Shown: in pieces, positions 1 through 11,000 of the stretch
Position numbering within the stretch: position 1 is the first letter of the stretch
How the letters are laid out: the number at the start of each line of letters is the position of its first letter
NCBI RefSeq assembly: GCF_001949145.1
Contig: NW_019091525.1
Location: 44,117-108,116 of the forward strand
Source of the DNA: Acanthaster planci
Taxonomy: Eukaryota > Echinodermata > Asteroidea > Valvatida > Acanthasteridae
Direction of reading: 5' to 3'
DNA length: 64,000 bases
Translations under genes and position numbers: made by a program
Notes under the pieces: model-generated
Databases searched by the model: none
The model's input: the letters and a program-made list of their open reading frames with translations, nothing else
Told to the model about the DNA's origin: nothing

Positions 1-946
1 CATTTTCACCAGTATGTTTAAGCAAAGATTTCCGGTACATTGTGTCCTGTGTTCTTCATTTTCACTACTGTGCACGTTGCATTTTTATCTGTCTGTACGC
101 ACAGGACTGTTTGCATTTTATGAGGTTTCATAGTTACATTCCTCACACATTGCATTTTTACCCATTAATTTGTACATGAACTCTTTCTACATGTATATGT
201 ATTTACATCTATTTGTGTCCTTTTACATTGACCTACATGTACATGTGTGTACATGTACTTTAGGTAGAATAGACTTTTTGACTTTCTGCATTTTCTACAT
301 TTCATTGTGTATTGTTATGGAACTTAGTGACTTATTCCTTGTTACTCAAAATATTTTGTATCTGTTTATTTACAGTTTTACATCGTTTTCCATCAAACGG
401 CTCCAGTATAGGGGCCCACTTTGGAAGAGATGTTTAGGCCTCTGCACATTTGTGTGAACCAATCACATTGAGGGCAGAAGACATGCTACCCAAGATCTAC
501 AGTGTAAATGAAACTTTCCTTTAATTTGGTATCTATAAAAGCGTATCGAGGAGTTAAAAATTGACATTAGTGTACAATGTACCACTAATGTGGCACTAAA
601 CACCACACAAAAAGCGTACATCCAAGAACCTAAATCAATTTTCGAAGTACACCTGTACATGTATATGTGAGGTCCCAGTCGAGTGAATGAGCAACACTAC
701 AAGAAGATACAGTCACATACCCAAATATTAATGGGACGGAGGGTTCAAAGTTGTTGATCCTGAGGGTATGTTGGATGTACATTACAAATAACCTAATCAG
801 ATAGTGGACATAGGAAGCGTTTGAATAAATAAGTGATTAGTGGCGATGTCCAAATATCAATCACCGTCCGTGAGTAGTTCGTGTCACGTCGTTGGTTAGA
901 ACCATTGTTTTTTAATATATTGGGCCGCCCATTTTTGCTTGACGTT
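1..946. other. Upstream intergenic sequence, no gene seen
   Basis: AT-rich sequence with scattered TACATGTA motifs. The open frames here are short and show no recognisable protein, codon structure or splice context. Confidence 0.6.
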
Positions 947-1171
947 CCTAAGGGGCGAGTCGGCTAGGGGGCGAGTCGGTCAGGGGGCGAGTTGGCCAGG
1001 AGGCGAGTTGGTAAGAGGCGAGTCGGTCAGGGTGCGAGTCGGCCAGGTGGCGAGTTGGTAAGAGGCGAGTCGGTCAGGGGGCGAGTTTACGAGGGGGCCA
1101 GTTTACGAGGAGGCGAGTTGGAAAGGGGCGAGTTCGTAAGGGGCGAGTCAGTCAGGGGGCGAGTTGACCTG
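947..1171. repeat. GC-rich minisatellite, about 14 units of 15-17 bp
   Basis: Variants of GGCGAGTCGGTCAGGG, GGCGAGTTGGTAAGAG and GGCGAGTTTACGAGGG follow one another across the whole interval. An open frame runs through it because no unit contains a stop codon; I do not call it a gene. Confidence 0.9.
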
Positions 1172-1713
1172 ACACCCCATCATGTATGCCTTGCAAAGTT
1201 TCAAATCTTACTTAGCCTGTAGGCTAATACTCTCCACTCAGTATCAACTACTTTTTCACAAAATTGCGAGAAAGCAAAACAATAAACTTTTGGGAAAACG
1301 ATCAGAACCACAACAACCAATCACACGAATGATTAATGGAAATATGACTCACACTCCTGCAATGTTGCCATGGAAGGCTGCACGACAAATGCCCAGCTGT
1401 TTGTCTTTGTTGAAGTCAAAAAAGGCCTTAAATTTGTGCCTGCCAGTGCATACTATGGACGGAGCCATTCGGGATAACACACCAGCTGACATATTGCCAA
1501 CCCTTTCAAATAAAATCAGAAAAAATAACACTCAAACAAGCAATAAATGTGCATCAGCCGCGCTAAGTTTGGCGTCGCGTCGACGTGTACGATCGAACTC
1601 CCCGCAGGCTGACTCAGCTCGGCGACCGACCGACGCGTCAGTACAGTGCATGTACATGTATACCATGCATGCTTAGCCTCGCGGCCGAGCCGCGCGTTGT
1701 CGAGTCCGGATCA
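1172..1713. other. Distal upstream region of RPGR with CpG-dense patch
   Basis: No gene is seen. Between about 1555 and 1710 the sequence is markedly CpG-dense (runs such as GCGTCGCGTCGACG and CGGCGACCGACCGACGCG), unlike the AT-rich surroundings. It could be a promoter-proximal unmethylated patch for the gene starting at 2044. No TATA box is evident. Confidence 0.35.
1364..1377 (+). promoter_or_regulatory. Candidate RFX X-box half-plus site
   Basis: GTTGCCATGGAAGG has a perfect left half of the RFX X-box consensus (GTTGCC, AT spacer) and four of six bases in the right half (GGCAAC expected). X-boxes drive many ciliary genes, so one about 670 bp upstream of RPGR is plausible. A single partial match may be chance. 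Confidence 0.25.
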
Positions 1714-1955
1714 AGGCCGTTGTTCAATTTTCGAATTCGTCGCCACAGAGCCTTTATCATTTTTAACCACCTGACTCTGACGTTTTTAGCCCGAATGTAT
1801 CTAATATTGTTACAGAAACATCAAATAAGATACAAAAGAACAAAGTTTTATAGTACTTTAATGTCATTTGCATGCTTCAGACCTAGAGTACAATCGGGAT
1901 TGATGTTGGAGACAAAGCCTCAACGGAGACGAAGTCGAGTATTGAACAACGGCCT
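1714..1955. mobile_element. Small inverted-repeat element (MITE-like), 242 bp
   Basis: The first 31 bases, starting AGGCCGTTGTTCAAT, match the reverse complement of the last 31 at about 27 positions. No coding sequence lies inside and I saw no clear target-site duplication. It ends 88 bp before the RPGR start codon, so it may contribute to the promoter or 5' UTR. Confidence 0.7.
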
Positions 1956-2043
1956 AGGGAATAGTATGATCCCAACGGTGATAGGTCATGTAGGTGTTGG
2001 TTGCGGATCGAAGGCGTTTGGACACCAATCGTGCATGAGAAAA

Positions 2044-2071
2044 ATGGCGACTGATGATTCGGACGTGCCTG
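2044..2071 (+). CDS. RPGR: RPGR exon 1 (28 coding nt)
   Basis: It encodes MATDDSDVP plus one base, then a donor G|GTAAAC. The leftover g joins the acceptor at 20773 to give Asp-Thr-Gly-Ala-Val-Phe-Thr-Phe-Gly, the family's conserved N-terminus. The ATG at 2044 has a strong context (A at -3, G at +4). An in-frame ATG at 2035 has T at -3 and would add only Met-Arg-Lys. Human RPGR exon 1 also has 28 coding bases, by memory of its numbering, which favours the 2044 start. The frame stays open upstream to about 1585, but that stretch crosses a repeat and looks non-coding. The 5' UTR and transcription start are not visible. Confidence 0.85.
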
Positions 2072-5000
2072 GTAAACAACCTTAATTTACTTAGTTACCA
2101 GCAGAGTACGGATTTGTGTGAAGTCAGGACCAAGTACACCCAGTCTTTGCTTGGCATATGCGATGTATCCTTTTGTGTCGGCAACATTCACGATGAATTT
2201 TTGGGCTAAATGGGCATTAGGTCCAACGTTACACAGTCACCTGATCACTGCATCTGATACATACATGTACTGTACATGACTTGGCATGCATGACATTGCA
2301 TGACATAGCAAATGAAAACGCGAAATTTGACGTAAGCCTAGGCCCTAACGTTACTTGTTAGGCTACACAAACATGACAAAAGTCCCTGCAAATAAAAAAA
2401 AAACGAAACGTGCTTTATATTGTCGCGGGTTTGCCGTCGAACAGGCAAATAGAAGGGCAGTCACACAGAGCTATACTTCACAGCTGGTTTAATTCCGGGC
2501 ACAGATTCCAATAGTCCAAGGTCAGAACGCGAACTCTCTATCTACAATCTAGCATGGCTATTTATACAGGTTGGGCTTGATTTTACAAAGAATTAAGAAA
2601 CAAAACATTCCATCATAACATTTACTAATAAATCACATAAGGTGGAACAAAACGGCATGCAGTGTAGCGAACATTAATGTCTCATGCTCCACCGCAAGCG
2701 GGCACTAGCGAGACCAAGCAAGCAAGTGCGCGCGGTTTACATGTGGTTCTGACTACAACTGTGCACTGTCAATGCACTTTGAAGTGGCGAAGACGTGACG
2801 TGAGCGAACTAATCGCAGAGTGCGCTGTCTGGTAATAATACCAGAAATAACCAATAATCATTAACTAATATAAGTTGATCAACAGTTCATGTTCAGTAAT
2901 TTCACAACAATATATTTTGAATCTTTAGTTCATATTCTACAACTTTGCCAGAGAACATTTTTTTGTATCTGTTCGATATCATCTCGCAAAGTTCAATTTT
3001 GTTTGGTCACATCGGTATAAATTTTGACGGTCTTCATGCATGTAGCGGCATGGCAGCAATGCCTGCTTGCGCGAATGACACGATGGGCGATTCGCACGTT
3101 GAACTTTGCGAACATGTTTGTGGTTGGTACCGCTCGGAGATCAACAGTTTTGTCCTTCATTACATGTAAGTCATGTACCAGATACAAAGATTCATTTTCT
3201 ATTACTGTTTCGTTAAAATAAAAGCAAAATTGGAGTGGTATTTTTCCAAAGAAGTAAAGTTTGTTGATAGGGGAGTATACGTCGAAGAGAGGGAATGGCA
3301 AATTTACACGGGCCGTGCTCGGTTATTACACCACTGCACATGTGCAGTAGGTCGCAGCCATGTGTGCAATCATTCTTACTCCCTCTGAAACTAAATTTTA
3401 ATGGGATTTATCGAAATTCCGTGGTTATAAATCACAAACTGATCATTAACCTCTTCTTTCTCAAATACATGTATTTATCTTTTTGGCTTGTTTTTTTCCC
3501 TTCTTTTTTATGGCTTCCATTTATTTTTACTTTCTCTAATTCGTGCGTATGGGTTTTTTTTTCTGTCATTGAATTTTTCTTCCTTTCCCCTACTTTTCTG
3601 TTTTTTCCTAACTGGTTTTGTTTATATTTTATTAATCCTTGTTTCAGATAATGCTTTCAAAGGGGATTTTTTTCTGCTTTCCTTTTCAAAGTAAAGTATT
3701 GCATTTATGCATATTAATTAGGCATATTTTTCACATCCACCTGTTTTATTGTTCCCATTTACGTATTTCATGACAAAAATGAGCTTGCATACATGTATTT
3801 GGGGAATATACATGTAGCTTTTATCACAGAGTAGATTTCTGCAAAGTTTTATGGTTCTAACATTTCTATTAAGTGAGATAATTTCTACATATTAATTAGG
3901 CAGTTTTCCCATATGCACCGTACAAAAGAAAATTAATCATGTCCTCATTTGCATAATTAGTGACTTAAATACCTATAAACTTCGGGGGATGCAGTATTTG
4001 CCCATAGCAACAATTGTGCAAAGTTTGAATGGTGTACATGTACCTGTAGCACTTACTATAAGAGACTTAAAGCATTTATGCATATTTAAAAAAGAGTTGG
4101 ACTTTTTTTCTTTATTTTTACCTTTTGATGGAAATGCCAATTTTCAGTGGTTGCCATTCAAAATCTAAATACATATACTAGAAAAACCTGATCCTTTTTT
4201 AAGTTGAAAACACCAACCTGTATTTTGGATAAATGAAAGAAAAACAGAATTAGTGATAATAATTGCATTTTTATACACTTTCAAAAATTGACAAAAGACA
4301 TTTTGCCAAATTTGGGCACTTTCTGGCAGAAATGCAGCCCAAAAGCCGCATCTTAGAAAGTGCATATCTCCGAAAGTACTTGACCAAATTTGGTCATCTT
4401 GGTGTCATTTTGTTTCTGTTGCAGAGCTTAATACAAATGTGCTTGCATTTCTGAAAAATGCACCAAGTTTGAAAAACTGTTGACATGCGTACTACTAGTA
4501 CTATTACTAGTAAGGCACTTAAATGTGTACTCACTCTCCTTCCTGGTACGCAGGATCACTTTCTGATCATGCTTCTCTTTTTCGTTGCCCAGAAGCGTCC
4601 TAAAATGATTTTACCGTCAGTCAAAATTGACCCCACTGTAGCGATGGTATGATGCTTTTACGTGTGCTGAACATGTTTGTACAGTACTGCGATGCCAACA
4701 GAGCAAGCAAACCACCAACCTTGAAAGAACAACTGTGAAGGCTCCGGCAGAACCTGCTTGTTAAAAAATGTACATGTACATGTATCTCTGCATAACAAAA
4801 GGGACATGTAAATCCAGATATGCCAGACTGAATTCGTAAGTTAGTGAAAGGTTGGTGTACGGTACCCTCAGAAAGCAGTGTAGGTCTTATGTTATGTTTC
4901 AAAGCTTCAAAGAGGCTGAATGAAAATAACAGAAACTAACTTTGAAAATTATCCAAAATGTGGCTTTGGAGTCTGATTAAACAAGAAAAAAATTATTTTA

Positions 5001-8000
5001 TTCCGTCATTAACAAAACGACCGTAAAATATCCTCATTTGTACATGAATAGCATGTCAGCCTGAGGTATAATCAACTGCACCTGCAACATTATTTACATG
5101 ATTTTACTCGAAAAATAAAAAAAAAGACAAAGCATTTCTTTAATTATTTTCAGTGCATTAAATTCATGTTATTTTGTTATAATATTTACCCACCCTGACT
5201 ACCGTAAATTATCCCTAATTGAACAACACGCCAGGCCGGAGTTAGCAATAAACCAACCCACACTTGATTTTTGCATGTGTATGGGTCAACCCGGAGGTTT
5301 ATTTATTTATCCCATTTCTTTACCCTGGGTATGCCCAAACAGTTACAAACTGGTTTCCATTGGGGCCCTGCGATCATAACAAATTAATAAAATAGTTAGA
5401 AACTCATGATGAAAAGTTAAATTGACAAATACAACAAACATTAATATTTACAAATACAGACCACTACAATATCATACACATGTGAACATTTAAAAAATCA
5501 AGGCATTAATTTAACACTGGTCACAGGATGGGCGAAAACCCCACAAAAAACCCTATGGGAAAAAAGAACACAGGGAAATTCCCGATCCGGCTCCAATAAA
5601 CATTGGCAACCAAGTTAACAACTCCATAGATCAGCTTTTTGGACTACACAGTACTGGTCATGGTCTGCTGTAGTTCTGATTTTAAATGTCCCTAAGGAGT
5701 CTATACCGGTACTTCTGAGTTGCTCTGGCAGATTGTTCCATATTTTTGCACCTTTCACTGCAAAACTTTGAGCCTAGCATTCTTTTTTGGCTAAAGGGAC
5801 TTTAAGTGCCTTGTTAACTGAGTATCTTGTTACACGAATCTGTGTGAATTGCATAAACAGATTTCTCATATACATACAGTGAGGGAGCCAATTTGTTTAG
5901 ACATTTAAAAACAAGAATAGTCTTATTACATGTAGATCTAACTCTATCAGAAAATGGTACCCAGTTCAGTGTAGCAAACATATTTGCTGAGGGGGTGAGA
6001 GAGGTGCATTTGAGGATTATCCGTGCAGCTCTTTTTAGACATTTGTTAAAAGTGGTATCGTGGGACATGTACATGTATCTTCCTCATACCGTGCAAAGGT
6101 ATTCTAAAGTTGGCATAACTAAGCTAATGAAAAGTGTGTGCAGGCTACCTTGTCCAACATAGTTCCGGATTCTGTTTAACATACCTAAATTTAATGAGAC
6201 TGTATTTCTTACGTGATCAACATCTGGGCCCCAACTTACAGTGTTTCGTCAGTAATAACTCCCAAGCATTTACAAGATTTTTCTTTGACAATGGGGCTAT
6301 CAGCAATGTAGAGGTTCAATTCTGTATTGGCGGTTTTCTGCCTTGAGCCAATAAGCATGCATTTGGTTTTGTTTGTATTTAGTTCAAGTTTGTTTCTTGA
6401 GCACCAATGTAGAATTCTGTCAAGAGCTACATTCAGATTCCTTTCTGTTTCATTAATATTGGAAGAACTGCACATTAGAGTGGAGTCATCTGCATACATA
6501 TACAAGTTACAATTTGTTGGGATACAGGATGGCAGATCACTTGTGTAAATAATGAATAAAAGCGGTCCTAAAATCGAACCCTGTGGGACACCAACGGTTA
6601 GTGGCAGAACCTTTGATATCTTACCCTTAATATTTACAGACTGACTACGATGGATTAGGTATGATTTAAACCAACAGATTAGTGAAGTAGAAGCCTTTTC
6701 AATTTTTCCAGAAGAATTTCATGATCAACACGATCCAATACTTTACTGAGATCTATAAATACACTACCTGTAACTTCTCCATGCTCCATAGCCTGGAAAC
6801 ACAGGTCTTACTTGTCATATTGTGTAAGATGGTTTCAGTTGAGTGCAAGGGTCTAAATCCTGACTGGCAACTAGGAATGAGGTTATTTTCTTCAAGGTAC
6901 GTGTATACTGACGAGTGCACCCACCTTTCCAAAATCTTAGAGACAATTGGCAGTATTGAGATAAGACGATAATTTCTTATACTACATTTGTCTCCTCGCT
7001 TGTGAATTGGTGTCACCAGAGCATGTTTCCAGTCTTAATGATATCTCCCACATGTGATGGAGAGGTTAAAAATATGAGACATTTGGTAATACGTTGATTT
7101 ACCTGCTGACATTGATGATATTTGCTTTCGAATAAATTTTTCTATTATGTGAGGTATCATGCATTCATCGTTGGGGGAGTCATGGACAGGAGCATCAGCA
7201 TTATCATCTTTTTGAGGCTCATACAAGGGACCATTACTACATTTTCCAATTGTAGAAATGTGTTCGTTAAATATATCAGCAATGTCAATAGGATCGTCAA
7301 TGTCTTTTCCATTTGGACAAGGGATGGAGTTTGGAACACTTTCCTGATTCTTTGGGAGAACCTCTTTTAGCTTTTTCCATAACATACATGAGTTGCTTTT
7401 GTTTTCTTAATAATTAATAATTTTCAAAACTTATCACACCTAGATTCTGTAAGCAAGATACACTGTAACTGCCAAGATAAACACTGTCATAGTGTCATCA
7501 AAAAGTGTAACGCGAGTTACCATGTAACACAAGTTACCATGTAACACGAGTTACCATGTAACACAAGCTACCACAACGTAACGCGAGTTACCAACTACAA
7601 ATGCAAGATTCCACCAGTGTGAGCAATGTTAGACCCTTAACTGGGCTAGGTTGTGCTGAAAACAATCAGATGCAATGTGATGCAGACTGTGAGACATGAA
7701 GCAAGAGGGCAGCCTTAATGAACTCTGCCTATTAAATAATATCAGTGAGCACAAGCCTTTTCTCTAGGCTTTCACTTTAAGTTTTTGTTTATCCAGTAAA
7801 ACCCAAAGTTTATCATCTGAATTGCAGTTCCAGCATCAAGATAAAAGAGAGTAAGTTTATTTCATTAAATTTTACTTATAATCATTAAAAAGAAAAAAAA
7901 AAGACTGAAATATTTATAGTCCTAGGCCTACATGTACAGTATGTCAAATAAATGTCAATGGTGCAGGTATACTTTTTTAATATTTATGGTGACTTCACAG

Positions 8001-11000
8001 TGCACTGCAAGCAATGATTCTCCAATCCTACATTAACATTCTGAACTGCAGGGTATAAATGTGTGCTACCATGGAGCTATGCATGTATCTTCATGATGCT
8101 ACATGTACATGTATGTGTAGGACGCCACTTGTGGTCACCCCCCACAAAAGACATTAGGTCTATTAAAATTATGACGTGAAACAATCAATACAATGCCGGA
8201 GCTGTACTTAAGGCTTACACCTCATTTTGTTGCAAGTGTCAATGAATGAAGTCGAGTAACGATTTTTAAAAATTTAATGAAATTATTATGGATTTATATC
8301 AGATTTTTCAGTTTAACTTGCTTTAATTTTTCTAAACATAAACTGAACCTCAAGTGGAATTTTAAAAAAGAAAAACAGAAATTTACTGTGATGATATTTT
8401 GTTTTTTTTCCCACAGAAGGACAATATGCCTCTAACCTCTGCTGAGAAGCAAAAACGATACAGACAACGCCTAAAAGCCACAGGCCAGTAAGATGAGCTC
8501 AAAGCACGCAAGAAAGTAGCTTCCAAGAAATGTTGTGACTTTTTTTGACAATTTAGTTTTATCAATAACATAATTATTCCAGATACATTCATTTTACTCT
8601 TTACAAAAGTGTACCTCTGTAAAAATACTTGATACAAGATGCAGAGCTATTCAAAGAGGTAAATGCCATCGATGTGTGCCGGGCTGTTTGAATGGACATA
8701 ATGGAATGCGAGTTACCGTAACGCGAGTTACCAATATATATGCTCACCACGTTTTACCTGTACATTGTTTCTCAACTTTGATATTGTTAACTGTAGTCAT
8801 AACCCATTGTCAATTCAAGGTAGGAAAACTTTATCCAGATTGCTTAGTATGAGGAGAATTCATGAAAAGAGGCTAGCTTTCACGGACTTGACAATGTTTG
8901 TAGCTTACTACATGGGACAAAGACTGGCCAAACTCTAATCTGAACTCGCACTGTTTAATTCGTCACTTGCACTTGATGCTTGTATAATCACTGTCATATT
9001 TATAATGCTGCTCCACAATGTAGTGGTTATGTAGTTGTGCAGTTGTGTAGTTCACTGCAATAAACCAAAGTAAGTAATGAAAAACAATCCACCAAACTTT
9101 AATTTCAACCCTATGCGTGTATGCAGTATACTTTAAAGCTCTTCAATAAAGTCTGATTCTATACCCAACTATTTACCCAAATTTACACCTTTATCCTCGC
9201 TAAATGCCCCAAGTTTTTACTTGAATTGAACTCTTTAAAGTTTATATTTTATGATTTATAACAATTAAGATCTAATACGTACCGATTGTATCGAATCTAG
9301 GGGGAAATTAAACCTGTTTCTGAAATTTATCGTTAACCCGTTTCGACCATGACATAAAAGTATAACACGCACGACCCTTGACCTAAACCTTGTGAATGAA
9401 TGGGGGCGCCCAATACAAACTATGATAATGACAAGTCTTACAGATCGACGTTTCATTCCGAGCCCCAATGAATCAGCTAGTAAGATGTTCATTTCCAAAA
9501 AAACTCATGTAACATCCTGACACAGCTTGAAAGTTGAGGCTCAGTTTTTAGCACTATCCATGATTCACAGCTTGGTGATTGGTCGTCTTAAGTAGCTGGT
9601 ACCGGTCTTGACCTCCACCTGTCTGACGTTACCCTCATGGTCTGGGTAGGTTTGGCTGATTCTTCCCAAAGGCCAACGACCGCGAGACACATTCTCATCA
9701 GCAACCAGGACCAGATCTCCAACTTGAAGATTGTGCTCTCACTGGGTCCTGTTCTGACAAAGTTGCAACAAGGGCAGGTACTCACGCACCCAGCGTCTCC
9801 AAAATTGGTCAGCCAAATACTGAACTTGATGCCAGCGTCGACAGCCATATGAATCTTCCTTCTGGAACAAACCTGGAGGAGAGCTTGGACTACCCCTCAA
9901 CAGCAACAAATAGTTCGGTGTCAGAGGCAAATCTTCACCTGGATCAAAGCTCAGCGGGATCAGTGGTCTCGCATTGAGAATTGCCTCAACCTCTGCCATC
10001 AAGGTAAGCAAAACTTCATCAGCTACCACTTGCTTATTCAACAAACACCTCAATATCTTGCATACCGATCGTATCATTCTCTTCCATATGCCACCCATAT
10101 GGCGTGCTGCTGGAGGATTAAATCGCCACTTAGTAGCTTGCTGCAGTAAAAAAGTCGCTGACCTTCTGCTGATTCAGTTTGGCAAGACTCTCAGCTCTCG
10201 CTCTCCCCCGATGAAATTTGTCCCATTGTCACTCATTATTGTCTGTGGTTTGCCCCTTCTTGCAATAAATCGCCGAAGTGCATTGATGAAGCTATCAGTG
10301 TCTAGAGAATGAGCAACCTCAAGGTGGACTGCACACATTGATAAACACGTGAAGACACACCCGTACCGTCTCACCCGACTGCGGCCTTGTTTCACGTAGA
10401 TAGGCCCAAAATAATCAACTCCCACTGATGTGAACTGTGGATCACCTGGTGTTACTCTAGCTGCAAGTACATGTAGGTCAGCCATGAACTGATGTCTCAA
10501 AGCAATCGCCAATGGTACGTCTAACAGTTGCACCACCTCTGACAACCCAGAACCTTTCCCTCAGCGACGACCATGTCATCCCTACACCAGAGTGACCAAC
10601 CTGTAAGTGATGGTGTTGGATGATCAGCTTTGTCACCCTGTGGTTGCTCGGAAGAATAATTGGATGCTTTGTCTCCTCATCAACTGGCGTGTTTCTGAGG
10701 CGACCGCCTACTCGCAAGATGCTATCCATCAATACAGGATTCAGCCTGTTGAGAGAGGACTCTTGCCTCTTGCATTTCCTTTTGCTGATGGCACAACCTT
10801 GCTTCCGTTGGGCGAGAGCATCTATCTTCTTGGGGAATGCTTCACACTGCATGTACCGAATTTTTCCCCTTTCTGCAGCCTGGTACACTTCCACCGCAAG
10901 ACTTCCCTGCTTCATGGTCTCTCCTGTTGCCTTCCCCCTGATGTGAAGGTAGTTGGCAAAACGTAAAAGCCAAGCAACCCCTCTCTTTAGTCGGTTCCAT

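Noticed and set aside
42-660. Short open frames in the first 700 bases
   Set aside because: They are short, AT-rich and without splice or protein support.
992-1222. 76-codon Arg/Gly/Glu-rich open frame
   Set aside because: It is the translation of the minisatellite, whose units simply lack stop codons.
1585-2085. 166-codon open frame covering RPGR exon 1 in the same frame
   Set aside because: The upstream part crosses a CpG-dense block and an inverted-repeat element and has no recognisable protein. Only the last codons from 2044 are supported as coding.
7507-7592. CRISPR-like regular spacing of the GTAAC/GTTAC units
   Set aside because: The units are contiguous with 4-5 base spacers in an animal genome; this is a transposon-end repeat, not a CRISPR array.
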